Below are positions 20,623 through 32,292 of a DNA stretch of 64,000 bases, one piece after another. Position 1 is the stretch's first letter; each line of letters opens with the position of its first letter. A program made the translations under genes and the position numbers. The notes beneath the pieces were generated by a model, which searched no databases, was not told the DNA's origin, and saw only the letters and a list, made by a program, of their open reading frames with translations. Origin of the DNA: Pseudofabraea citricarpa (Eukaryota > Ascomycota > Leotiomycetes > Helotiales > Dermateaceae); assembly GCA_029641185.1 (NCBI GenBank), contig JAPWGK010000008.1:248001-312000 (forward strand), written 5' to 3'.

Positions 20623-22257
20623 TTAGAGCTCATTGTGGACGGTCTTTGCCTCCTCGACAACTGGCTCATCCGTCTTAGGCTCTGCCTCCTTCGGCGCAGT
20701 GGTCTCAGTTGTCTCATCAACAACCACCTCTTCAATTATGATAGGACTGTCCCCATCAACAATTGGCTTCTGTTCCTCGGTGGCTGGCTCTTCGACAGGC
20801 TCTGGCTCAGTGGGGATGAGACCCTCTGGTAGTTTTTCCTTTGCGCCCTCGCCAAGTTTGATGGCATCAACCCAGTTCTCAATGGCCTCGATGGTGACAT
20901 CTTCCTCGCTGACATCTGAGCCCTTCTTTGGAAGAGATCTCCACCATCCTCTGCGGCCGTTCACAGCAACAAGCTCATTGGCGCCTGTAAGGCCGATCGC
21001 TGGCTTGAGTACCGAGACAGCAGTGTTGTCACTGGGCACGACGTAAAATGGTAGGCTATTGCGTTTGGCGATAGTATGTTTATGTGCGATCTCCGCAAGT
21101 CCTTCTAAAGCCTTGGTGGAGACAACATCGTGGGTTTCAGGAACAAGGGCAAGGATGCATGTGCCGGTCTTCTCACCCAAGCACTGCTTCCGGAATTGTG
21201 CTTCTGTGGCCAGGGTGGGAATCGGCGGTGCTGGATCTGGAAGAACAATTGGCTTCTCAACGGGAACCTCTGGATCAGGTGATTCAGTAGGCTTTGCAGA
21301 ATCTTCCAATACCTCTTCTGTTGCGCTAGCGGCTGCTGAGGAACCTTCTGACTTGGCGTGCGAGGCAGATGCCTTCTCGAAAGCCTCCTTTGCTTTCTTA
21401 GGATCCGTCTTGGAGTCCTTCTTCTTGGGGATCTTGACCTTGGGTGGTGCAGGGTCGGGATTGGGCGCGGCGACTTGCGACAAGAACTTGACCATGTCAT
21501 CCTTCTTCAGCTCGCCGTCATAGACGATGCCTTCTGCCTCTTTCCCTCCAGGAAGGAGAATGAGAGTTGGGAATTTGGTGACGCCAAAAAGCTCCACCGA
21601 TGCCTTGTTTGTGTTTCGGATCTGTCCAACCTTAATGCTTCCCTTGAAATCAACCGCAACTGCCTTCAAAAGAGCACTTGTTGTGCCCTTCTCCGTGAAT
21701 AATAGAGCCTTCGCTGTGTCATTTGCTTCCTCCAAGAATGCCTCGAGATCCTTATCCGTGATTCTCTTGACCAGGTTAGGAATCTTGTCCTTCACAGCTT
21801 CGACGATTCCCTTGGCAGTTCGCGGTCCCTGGTAGTCTTCCACAACTGGGCGTCCAGGCTTAGATCCAGGCTTGACAATCTTGAGAGTAGGGAATCCTTG
21901 TACGCCAAAGGTACCGCAGAATTGTTTGTTCGCATCCTCATCGCAGTTTACGGCTGCGACTTTCGCGATGCCCTGGAGGCTTTGCGCAGCCTTTTCGTAA
22001 GCAGGCTGTAAGCTCTTGCAGTGGCCGCACCAAGGCGCATAGAATTCGACAATCTGCCATCACACATCAGCTCTGGTGCTCTATAATGGGGAACTCAGAC
22101 TTACAGATGTGTGGTTGGATTGCGCAATAAGGCGATCGTAATTCTTGCCATCGACCTGCAGGACTGCGGAGCTCTTGGGGTACAGGCCGGCATTAACAGG
22201 CAAGGCACAAAGTAAAGCAGCTGCCGCAGCAGCGGTAAAGGCAGTGGCGTGCACCAT
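20623..22257 (-). CDS. ER thioredoxin-domain protein, PDI-like
   Basis: Exon 1 is 22105-22257 and exon 2 is 20623-22053 on the minus strand, 527 residues. A signal peptide (MVHATAFTAAAAAALLCALPVNA) is followed by a thioredoxin domain with the active site APWCGHCKSLQPAY (Cys60, Cys63) and the cis-proline segment QGFPTLKI. A second thioredoxin-like region without CxxC lies around 125-280 (SVELFGVTKFPTLILLPGG), then a third region and an acidic Glu/Pro/Thr-rich tail from about 430. The last four residues are HNEL, a fungal variant of the HDEL retrieval signal, so the protein should reside in the ER lumen. This is the domain plan of the fungal P5/Mpd1-like disulfide isomerases that form or shuffle disulfides in secreted proteins. 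The intron has GTAAGT and lies eight codons before the active-site Cys. Confidence 0.9.
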
Positions 22258-25200
22258 TTTGAAGACTACTGGAGCTGTAGTGAATAGAGAACAAATCTGT
22301 ACATGAATAACAAAGAAGAAAGAGAAACGGCGGAGGAATTGGCAAGCTGTCAAGTTCAAATGGGAGGGGAAATCTGGTGATACGAGAACTGGCCTTTTTG
22401 GCTTTATTATGTCAGAATCCGGGGTAAAATGTCATGCACCGACCCGCCGCCGAGCCCGAAATAAGGTGCCAGGGCCGGGTTCTGATTGGCTACGGAATAT
22501 CTTCTCTTCATTTGCGTTCCACCTCTGCCTTTTAACCTGCCGGTCGCTGCACCGTCTGGAATAATCTCTAGGGATAATTGCGAAAGCGGTGGCGTTGGAG
22601 CCTCTGATTCTGAACTCATATCCATACACGTTCCATATAGCTCACTAGTGTAAATTTTTCTTCCATACCAAAGCCCGCAGCAAGCGAGACACCAATGCGA
22701 GGCGACAAGCACAGTGCGGATGACCAATAACCTCCTATGCAAAAACCACAAGACACTTAAGTAGAAATATAAATCAGTCGAGAAAGAGGCCGGGAAGTTT
22801 CAGAAGGACAATAGAGGAATGATCCTCCTGTAACTGATTGTAAACGAGGAATGGTTGATTTGAAGGACCAAGAACTATCTTATAGTGTGGAATCAGACAC
22901 AAATTTCTTTGTAGCACCAAAACTGGTCTGATGAATTGAACGAATTCGGCACCTCAACAGAATTTACCTATTATTCTTATCCATCTTCGTTTCAGTAGAA
23001 TCACTACACGATGCCACTATCTAAACCTCGATATAGGCGCAGCAAATAAGTACAGTGTGACACATCGTACAGAGTGCATCCTGTAAGGGGATCTAACCAT
23101 TGTAGCACGCAGGAAGGCGCGCTAAGGATATTGCCTGTATTTAAGCCTCTTCCTCCGTTACAGGAGCTTTCTCTTCTCCAACCACCCAGACAATCATTTC
23201 ACACAACCTATTCAACCCTTGCCACACCATAAGCCCCAAGCAAAAGAACTAGCAGTTACCATGACAACACGCAAGTTTCTAGCAACGAGACGGTACTGTT
23301 TCTAGATTCAACAGCTAACATTTTCTTAACAACAACTTAATACTTCCAAAAAAATGAGGCCTGCAATCGGTGGAATGTAGCAACATGCTCTTCTCTTCAG
23401 GCTTTAGATCTTTTGCGTGATGGCGATAAATGTACCGGTACAGGTCCATCTCGGTCGTTGAGTGTGTTTATATCCATATGGAAAAGAGTCAGAACCAGCA
23501 AGGAAATTATCAAGTGCGTTCATATCATGAATAAGCTTCCCATTGAAAAACGCACGTCGACTGGTTTCTGCTTGTGGAACATCCTAAATGAACGAATGCA
23601 GAGATCATATAGCAGGGCTATGTCAGCTAATTTATGTAAGCAAGAAGAAGTGGTGTAATAGAAGGTATTGCAATCTAAGCTCTCTTATCTTGCACTTGTC
23701 ATTGGCGAGTCCTGTTTCTAGCATGTTGATGGTGAGATACTTCAGTTCGTCTCACTGGTAACATAATTAATGTCCGGAGAGCGGTACGGATTTCAAAGTC
23801 AGGAAAAGAGGATGCAGACATGCATGTTTTGAGAAGCAATAAATTTGGTTCGTATAAGAGTATCCTCTCATCCTATGAAACAGTTTAGAGATTTATTTAT
23901 CTGGGTACTTGGGTAAAACTGATGCTTGAATTCTAGCCAGTTTCAGTAAGATTCGATTTCAATTTTTTTTGCATGTATTTAACCTGATCAAATTTTGACT
24001 TCAAAACTAATTTGCTATAGCTAATATCATTGTCTGTAAGATAACGTCACATGTAGTTGATGTTTACATTAAGTCACGTCTTACATATCACAGATTATGT
24101 GTAGAGAGAATATCTCAAAACACCATCAGGTAAATGTGAAGGCTATCTGCTATTACCATGTGTATTTGGTTTAGCATTTCATTCTTGATCGCATTAATTA
24201 TTTCAAGGTTATTCATAGGGCTCAGTTTCCTGAATCAAGATACACAAACCAGCAAAGCGTTGGAAGAGCTTAGGCTGAGAAGCGGTTCGTCTATGACCTC
24301 GCTTAATTGAAAATTGGATCTTCACCGAACCGAGAATCCACCGCCCCCTCACTCTTGCACCAGGAATCTACTTCTCCACGAATTTCATAGCACCCTTCTA
24401 TCTTATATTGTATACTCGGTTTCGGTGGGGCTGACGTGAAGCTTCCTCTAAACTCCCTTCTCGGTACTGAGTGCTTTTCTGCCTGGAAACCAGTGTATTT
24501 GGTATTCTTTGGCACACCGCTAACGACGACATATGATTGAGTACCGCACAGGAGAAGCTGGAGTGAGGGCGGAGCAGAATAGAGCAGGAGAGGTTAGGGC
24601 ACACATGCAGTAACGAGTCAGGCTGTCTCCTTTACTCATTTCAGTGCTTACCCTCAGAAATCTGTGTGGAGGGAGGGCGGAGGGGCGATGTCGGCATATT
24701 GATGAAGGGAAGAAAGAATTTTCGATTGGGGGGTTCGATGGCTATCTGAGCCGCGTTCCGCGTTCCTGGCGGTGGATCGAATACGAAAAGGAATTTGGCG
24801 TGTGGACCAATGCTTCGGTCTGCCTTGTCAAGATTGGCACGGGCCGGGCCAGACTAGCCAGGTGTAGAAGCCCCTTGTGCGAGTGCCCTGCAGCGTTAGG
24901 ATTGCTTACATTGTGGAGAAGTGGATTTCAAGCTTCCCTCCAAGGTCTGGATGCGGTACATGCTGCATGAAGATAGCGCTCACTCGGCCGGCCACAAATC
25001 AATCTTACTGTACTTTAGCTACGGGCGAGCATCTTCTCGCTTGGCACCGCCTGCTGCTCAAAGACCGAGTCAAATCCCTTCATCACGTGTACCCCAGCAG
25101 GACTCGGAAAACGCCCGGCATCACTCACTGGTGGAGCTTGTTGGAATTCTCAACACAGCTAAGGCTGATATTATGTGGGTATTTGCTACTGACACGCCGG

Positions 25201-25462
25201 ATATTAGTGACTCATCTTCTTCTACTTCTTCTCCTTCGCCCTTCACTCTTCTCTCCTTCTTCTCTTCTGCACCATACACATGCATGCGAATTGACTAGGT
25301 GAGTTGACTTGCTCGAGAAAACTCCACAATGCTGATTTGGCACCCCAGTTTCATCTGCTCACTCGAAAAAGAAGGCGATTTGCGATCCAAGTGCATCAGC
25401 ATATCCGTACCTTAGATTCTAGTGACCAGGTGGTACGAGCTCTTCGCCCGACATTTATCAGC
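22258..25462. other. Large intergenic region
   Basis: 3.2 kb without a supportable gene. The 22258-22500 part is the promoter of the PDI-like gene. Around 23130-23260 a TGTATTTAAG box, C/T-rich leader and an ATG at 23261 look like a gene start, but the frame closes after 14 codons and I could not find splice sites that reopen it. An open frame from 23413 to 23658 remains unconnected. Frames in 24644-25300 overlap on both strands; the last 400 bases are the leader of the transporter at 25463. Confidence 0.4.
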
Positions 25463-27110
25463 ATGGCCGAGAAGGGAGATCTGGAAGCATATCCAGAGGT
25501 TGTGAAAGAACCCCAAGATGAGACAGTCAACAACGGGACCATCAAAGAAAAAAGTCTGAGAGTACTGTCGAGAACGAAGAGTGCTGCGAATGTGAAAGAT
25601 CCGGGTCCTCCCCCAGATGGCGGAGCCGTGGCGTGGACGCAGGCCTTGTCAGGACATTTGATTGTTTTGATTACTTGGTAGGTCTCAATGCTCTCGTACA
25701 CGTAAATGCTCAGTCGGTTCATCCAAGAGCGTGATTCCACCTCCCGCGGGCCGAAATGCTGCAATTGTGCTGATGTTGGTCCAGGGGCTGCATGAACTCG
25801 TTTGGTGTCTTTCAGACTTACTATGTCGATTTCCTCGGCCGTTCTGAATCGGACGTGTCATGGATCGGCAGCATCCAGGTCTTCCTGACGTTCTTCATTG
25901 GTACATTCACGGGCCGTCTTACCGATGCAGGATACTTCCGTCCGGTCTTCAGTGAGCAAGACCTTCTTTTATCCTTACTCCGCGCTGCTGCTCTCAGAAA
26001 TGATGCGTCTCAGCGTCTCACCAACGTGCCAGACACCTCAGCTTCGCTGTCGAGGAAGATATAGCGCTAATTGGTTGCAGTATTTGGGAGCGTGTTTAGT
26101 GTCCTCGGCTTATTTATGGCCTCGATATCGACGGAGTACTGGCAAATTTTTCTAGCTCAGGGAGTTTGCTGCGGTCTCGGCAACGGGTTTCTATTCTGCC
26201 CGATGTTGGCAATTGTCTCGACGTATTTCTCAAAGAGAAAGTCGCTGGCCGTCGGGATTTGTGCGTGCGGTGGTGCCACCGGAGGATTGATCTTTCCAGC
26301 CATGGTCCAACAGCTGATCCCAGCCGTCGGCTACGGGTGGACCATGAGGGCCTTGGGGTTTGTCACTCTGGCCTGTGTGACGATCTGCAATCTTCTCGCA
26401 AGACCGAGAGTGCCACCGCGGAGAACGGGTCCCATCCTGGAACTCGCCGCCTTCAGAGAAGTGCCGTACACCTTGTTCGCAATCGGCATGTTTCTCGTCT
26501 TCTGGGGCATCTACTTCGCCTCGTACTTCCTGGGCTCCTTCGGCGTCGCTGTCATCAAGATGCCCGAGACGGAATCAATCAACCTGCTGCTGGTCCTCAA
26601 CGGTGTTGGTATAATCGGTCGCACCGTACCTGCCTACGTGGCAAACCACTATGTCGGTCCCATGAATACCCTCCTGATAGTCACCATCGCCTCGGTCATC
26701 TGTTCCTATGCCATGGTTGGCGTCACAAACAAAGGCGGCTTCTATGCCTGGACCGTGGTGTATGGCATTGTGGGAAACGCCGTCCAGGGCATGTTTCCCG
26801 TCGTGCTGAGCAGCTTGACGGCAGATTTGTCGAAAGCAGGCGTCAGGATGGGCATGATTTTCGTAAGCGCTTCCCCACAAGCATTCCTGTGAGAGGCGGA
26901 GTGGTGAGATGGAAATGCTGACTTTGGTAGACGATCGTGAGTTTCGCTGTCTTGACCGGTCCACCCATCACGGGTGTTCTGATCACGAGAGACCACGGTC
27001 GCTACGTGTATGCCCAGGTCTTCGCCGCGTCGGCTATGCTCCTCGGCTTCCTTCTGACCTGTGGGGCTCGGTTTGTGGTCACCGGCAGAGTTTTGTTCTA
27101 CAGAATCTAG
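25463..27110 (+). CDS. MFS transporter, monocarboxylate-porter type
   Basis: Exons 25463-25677, 25785-25951, 26081-26862 and 26931-27110 encode 447 residues, the usual size of fungal MCT/Mch-like proteins. A charged cytosolic N-terminus ends in the family mark PPPDGGAVAW, and the next membrane helix carries NSFGVFQTYYVDFLG with SDVSWIGSIQVFL. Then follow GLGNGFLFCPMLAIVSTYFSKRKSLAVGI and ACGGATGGLIFP. Members move monocarboxylates, riboflavin or secondary-metabolite intermediates across the plasma membrane; the substrate is unknown. The gene lies next to the 2-oxoglutarate oxygenase and may belong with it, which is inference from position only. The exon 2/3 junction (GTGAGC...GCAG) gives FRPVF-IFGSVFSVLGLF and restores the expected helix. 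Confidence 0.9.
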
Positions 27111-27856
27111 TTCTGTGTTACGAATGTCGTGGCCACAGGCGACGGGATTGCCGGGCCGTCAGTTCGGCTTCCTGCTTGTGATTGAGATGGACGCAAGGAT
27201 GGATGGAATATGCTAAGCTGGAGTATAGGAGAGGGATAGAGAGCAATGTAGAGAGGATAGCAGAGTGAAGATAGGGGAGTAAGCAGGACAATATTAAATA
27301 AAAATAGAACCAAAAAGTCCGGAGTAGATGGAAGATTGAGGGTTGTATATAAGATGTAAAGATCTCGCTTCGGATCTACTCAGTCACGAAGCAAATTGTA
27401 TTAGAAAGAGGTAAAGCCATAGAGAGAAGTATCTATTCTCTAAGCCCTTGTATGACAAGACGCTAAAATATCGAGGGAAGTATTTATTTCTGAATCCGTG
27501 CATTACAAGAAACTAAACCACCGAGAGAAGTATCTACTCTCCGAGTCCCTATATTCCTCGTCGCTTAGCATCTCGCGTGGATCTCCAGTTCTACTCTCTA
27601 GATCGCCGAGATACTATTATCTAATGTTAAAGATAAAGGTCAACTGTGGCAGGTCAATATGTATCAGTCAAGACAGTGACAAGCACTGTGAGTAACACTC
27701 TTTATCCCCCCTCTAATCAGTTATTTCAACGAGAATCGAGAATCTAAAACAGACAAAAGCTTTTATTCTAGCTAAGAGAAAAATGTAGCTACGAGAGGGC
27801 TCAAACAGGGTAGCACAGTCTCAACAAGCAGGCCGTGCGTCGGCAACGAGCCGACT
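27111..27856. other. Convergent intergenic region with a degenerate tandem repeat
   Basis: Between convergent 3' ends. A purine-rich stretch at 27180-27300 is followed by three diverged ~50-base repeat units; after that I see nothing. Confidence 0.4.
27422..27575. repeat. Degenerate tandem repeat, about 50 bases, three units
   Basis: Units share GAAGTATYTAYTCT and CTAAGC/GAATCC-like cores; the AAGTAT word recurs at 27427, 27478 and 27528, i.e. with periods of 51 and 50 bases. Confidence 0.55.
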
Positions 27857-28587
27857 CTAGACGGAGGTGATTCCCTCTCTAACGACCATCTTATCATTCT
27901 CCTCCATCATAGCCGTCAAGAACTGGCCCTTCGCATCGAGCGTCTCGGGACTCCTGAAGACGTCGAACTTGAAATCGTGCCACTGCTTAGCGGTCCACTC
28001 CTTGCCAGTCGCGTCGTTGAAGCTAACGTCGTCATTGGTGCGGAAGAAATAAGCGATGCTGTAGCGGTCCTCGTCCTGCCTCTCCTTGAGCGGGATGACG
28101 CGGTGCACGATACTGGCCAGCTCGCCGCCCGACCGGAAGCGCAGGAAGTCGCCGACGTTGAGGATGGCGTGGCCCGGTCGCGGCTCGAGGAACTCCCACC
28201 GGTTGGTCTCCGGAGACAGGAACTGCAGCCCCCATTGCTCGACGAGCAGGAACGTCAGCGTGCTGACGTCTGTGTGCTTCAGGTGCCCGACGTTCGTCGG
28301 CGCCGTCGCGTCGCTGTGCTTGGGGTAGTGCAGCAGCACGAGTGTCGAGAGAGACGGGCCCGGCTCGGCGTGGTCGGCTTCGAATCGTGCTGACCCTGTC
28401 AGGCCGAGCTGAGTTGATAGTCGCTCTAGGATCATGATGGTGATGGCATGGGCATGCTTGATGAAGGAGAAGAAGTACTCGGATTCAGAGCGCACGGCTG
28501 TTGTGAGGTCTGCTGAGCCCTTGAGGAACTCTCGGCGCGAGAACTAAGAGCGAGGGATTAGCTGGTTTCGAGAACAGGTTGAGGATT

Positions 28588-28645
<58 letters not shown>

Positions 28646-29048
28646 AGCATACCTTGAGCGTCTCGTAGCCGTCTTTCGTCTCGGGCTTGGAGCCTGCTTC
28701 GGTTCCCACGGGGATGTAGCTGGATGGAAATGGCAGTTAGTAACTGCTAACCAAGACACAGCTGCCATGTATAGGGAGTTAGGAACAAACTCACCCGTAG
28801 TTGTCGCTCCCCCGGGCGTCCTGCATCTTGACTTCAAGCGGCTGCTCGAAGTAGTCCTTCATTCTCGCTAGCATGCCCTCCCACAGCTTGCAGAGCTCTG
28901 CATCGCTAGTCAGGTCGAGATAGAAGAAGCCCTGAGTCCGGCAGGCGCTGAGCAATTTCTTGCTCTCGGCTTCGTCTTCACTTCGAAGCTGGTCGAGGTG
29001 AATGGTCGGCAGAGACGTCGACACGATGACGGGCTCACTGATAGCCAT
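27857..29048 (-). CDS. 2-oxoglutarate/Fe(II) oxygenase, isopenicillin N synthase-like
   Basis: Minus-strand exons 28795-29048, 28653-28719 and 27857-28543 encode 335 residues. The N-terminal half is the DIOX_N region of plant/fungal 2OG oxygenases (STSLPTIHLDQL, then FFYLDL and the pattern YGYIPVG). The C-terminal half has the iron triad His197, Asp199 (HLKHTDVSTLTFL) and His254 (IVHRVI), and the 2-oxoglutarate-binding Arg267-Tyr-Ser269 (RYSIAYFF). The iron and cosubstrate residues are all intact, so an active hydroxylase, desaturase or related oxidase is expected; substrate unknown. It is divergent from the argininosuccinate-synthase-like gene across 3.2 kb and convergent with the monocarboxylate-type transporter, a set that might act on one small molecule. 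Intron 2 contains a 46-base (CT)n tract. Confidence 0.9.
28597..28642. repeat. (AG)23 microsatellite inside an intron
   Basis: A pure dinucleotide run of 46 bases within the 109-base second intron (28544-28652) of the oxygenase gene; on the coding strand it is (CT)n and starts about ten bases after the 5' splice site. Confidence 0.9.
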
Positions 29049-32000
29049 TGTGAATGATATGGGGGAGATATAAAAGTGCTTGGTGAGGGAAGATATGTAT
29101 ATATGTTTAAAGAGGTTTTGGGTTTGGAAATGTCACTATGAAGCTCGAGAGAATTGCAACTTTACAGCATCTTATATATCCGCTGAGCGGAGTTGGCACT
29201 TTCAGCCTTCGTGACGAGCAAGTGAGTAGCAAGCAGCAAGTGCCGCCACAATAACCACTGCTCGCTAGCTACGAGGACGGCGACGACTGCCGAGCATGCC
29301 ATGATTTCAGCAGAGGCTAGAAACGGCGTGATATCCGCCTGGAGCATGGATTCGACGACACGGCACGTACATGTGCGTGTCAGACTTTTCTCCCTCTCTC
29401 TCCAGGACCCGTTCGTTGTACGTAGCATGAGGGTGAAGAAAAATTCAATCATCTATCTCCGGCGTGGCGTATTGCACGGGAGTTACTCGACGGCGAGGGC
29501 GGGTGGGTAACGTGCTGATGCTCTCGAGTGTGAGACGTTGTGCACGTCGTTGGAAGAGGCATTCCATTGCTAACAGCAAACAGCTTTGCCGTCGGGATAC
29601 CTGTTTTTTCTTTTTTTCTTTGGTCTCTTTGGGTCTGTTTCTTTTTCAATAGATCCCCTTCTGCACGCACGCCCTCCCTGGCTGCCTGGTTTGAAACCAG
29701 AGTCAGAGTCGCTGCTGCGGCTTACTTGCATAGACAGCATCTCTGATCCACCAGACGATTATATCCTCGTCTGCGAAGATCAAGCAAGCCTCCCTGAATC
29801 GCCGACCGTTCTGGCCTGTTCGACAATGAGATGAGCGATTTTGTAATTATACCGTGGCCGTAAACGGCAAATGGTTATTACGTTATTATCTAACGCCGTC
29901 GACTAATATCATTTGCACAAACAATGTCAAGCATAATTGCACGTCCAATGAAGTAGAATAGTGTAGAGATATGGCCGAAAAAAATCAAGATTCGATCACT
30001 TCTCGCATAATTTTCTTCTCGGGCTGAACCAGTCTTCATCTATGATTCGTGCATGTTCCCCTATCAAAACAGATATGTTGTTGTTTACTGCCTCAGGTCC
30101 CGAGTCAGATTCGGTAGGTAGATGCATATTAGGAAGTATTCCATTGGCTCAGCCCCTACGCGGGAGTGTTATATGACAAAATTACGTATCCCACAGGCAA
30201 ATTATACAATATCGCCTACGGTGCTACATGCAGAAGGGGCATCCGCTCTGAGCGACGCACGCACGTCCAGTACGTGATGTGGGGCGCGCTTGTCCCCCTG
30301 CACTGCACTGCAGATTCGGCATCGCAAACTCATCAGATCTGACGGAATAACGTAAGGTCGATCTCGCAATGCTGCCAATGAGAAGCTGGTCTTTCGCCAT
30401 AAGCTCATCGGGCAGGCTGGGCAGGGTCCAGGGCCAGGGGACGTGTCTATAATTACTAGTGCCGGCATTGGCATTGGGATGACACATGGAAACCACGCCC
30501 AGGACCTATAGGATGCTCGGCCAGCCTCGAAACAGCTCAACAACTTCAGATGGCGCAGCAGGAGACAGACAGACACCCCCTCGTGATGATCCAGATGCCT
30601 ATAGGTATTGTGCAGGCAATATAGATCTGCACCAACTCTTCCACCAATCGAAGTGCCTACCGCGTATGCTTCGAGGATCTTTACTCTCTGTGTATGGGAG
30701 ACGTTTCCCTGTTAGAGACCGGCTACCTAGACAGTGGAGTGTGTATATTTTGTCTCTCTCTCTTTAAGTGCTACATCTGGCCGAAGAGGGGGTGGATTTC
30801 AAGACGAAGATCAATTATCACACGGTTGGTTAGCTTACGTGGGGATCCAGATGCGGCCAACTTCTCATGCTACGTACAGGACTGGACATGGTACATTGTA
30901 CGAGCCAGCCGGCAGACTCAAGCCACCCGGGCACTCGGGCCAGCCAGACTTGGCCGATACAGTATGAAGATGAAGATGAAGAGGCCAAGAAACAATGCAA
31001 TCCCCGCGCGGCACTTCATCGGGGCCGAGAGCTAGAGCTTACAGCACCCCCTCTGGGCCCGCGCCACCAACGGTCACGCTTCCTACCTGGCTCTAGGGCA
31101 ACGGCAGGTCAGCCTCGGCATCTTGATATGAAGTAAGCTACCTAACTCTAAACCAGCCTTACCAGAGCAGCCTATAGCGGGTCCGAATCGTGGCTGTTCA
31201 TCAGATTGATCACATTGATGAATATGACGAGTCAGAATTAAGGCTCGTAGAGACGGCAAGCTGCCACGCATAACCTCGAAACCAGTTCGTAGAAAATTGT
31301 GGAATCGCGTGTTCGAGCTGTAGCTGGCAGCCGGTACTCGTGTCGTCGTGCCGACCTGGCATGATATGATGGAGTTCGCAGCGCGGAAACAGGCAAGTGG
31401 AGTTTCGATGGACGAAGAGACTCGTCTCTTGTGCCTCGTGCTTCGCTTACGGTACGGGCCGGGGGTGTTGACATGCATGCAGGCAGGGGAGGGGGATGCA
31501 GGGGGATGAGGATGTAGGGATGCTCGCACGTGGGTCGAGGCGTGGGGGCCTGTCAGCTTGCAAGCTCAGTACCTCCGTAGAGCCTCTTGCTCGCTCATGC
31601 AGCTTACACCTGTCCGTGCACGCGCGCCCAATGGCATCGGGTGAAAAAGTCAAACTCTGAGCTGGGGTCGGTTGAGCCCCCGCTCTCACTCGAGCTGAGG
31701 GCGGATCGGGGAGGTAGGCACAGGAGGTAAATTGCGCAATGCGTGATAGGGAAGTCGATAGCTGACCTTTGGCACAGAGGCTGATGGCGCCTTACTGTAT
31801 CCTTCTCGCGCTCCCGCTCGGCTTGTAAGAAGCAGGGCAGAGGCACAGCGGAACAGTGGGATACGGTATAGAGAAGAAGAGACGGCGGAAGAGCAGGTCG
31901 GTGGCACAGCTGCATAGTGGGACTGCCGGCGGGACATGGAGAGAGAGAGAGGGGGACTTTTATGCGAGCGCTCTAGGCGCACTCACTTTTTTCTTTAGCG

Positions 32001-32292
32001 AGCAGCGAGCAGTACGGCCAGATGTATGTTGAGAGGCTGCTCACTCAGTCACTTAGTGAGTATATAAAAAGCCAAATATAAGGCTTTGATATCTCCTCTG
32101 GTTGATTAGCCATTGTGATCTTGAGTACTGCTTGGACCATCATTCAAGACATTTTTACTTTCCACCCCGTTCTTCTTACAATTATAATTACACCAATAAC
32201 CCCAAGAACAACAACACCAACACCACACAGCAAAATATAACAACCAACAACCCTATTGATACCAACACCAACACCAAAACCAACATATCAAA
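29049..32292. promoter_or_regulatory. 3.2-kb divergent region between oxygenase and ASS-like genes
   Basis: No supportable gene: open frames here overlap in several frames on both strands and none has matching splice sites or a recognisable domain. C/G-rich and purine-rich stretches alternate, with a T-rich part around 29605-29650. The right 250 bases contain a dyad and TATA box followed by a long A/C-rich leader (32160-32290) that ends at the ATG of the ASS-like gene. A non-coding transcript cannot be excluded. Confidence 0.45.
32040..32069 (+). promoter_or_regulatory. CTCACT/AGTGAG dyad next to a TATATAAAA box
   Basis: CTCACT at 32040-32045 and AGTGAG at 32055-32060 form an inverted repeat around CAGTCACTT; TATATAAAA follows directly at 32061-32069, some 225 bases before the start codon of the ASS-like gene. 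The core ACTCAGTCA is similar to Gcn4/CPC1-type bZIP sites but not a perfect match. Confidence 0.45.

Noticed and set aside
20633..21046. Ser/Val-rich plus-strand frames within the PDI-like gene
   Set aside because: They are reverse readings of the acidic, low-complexity tail of the minus-strand gene.
23261..23658. Gene start at 23261 linked to the frame at 23413
   Set aside because: The first exon would end in phase 2 and the second needs phase 0; the possible 5' site GTACTG is weak, and no other join keeps an open frame.
24644..25302. Overlapping frames of 108-141 codons before the monocarboxylate-type transporter
   Set aside because: Three overlapping frames compete without any family match or consistent splice signals; more probably leader and promoter sequence.
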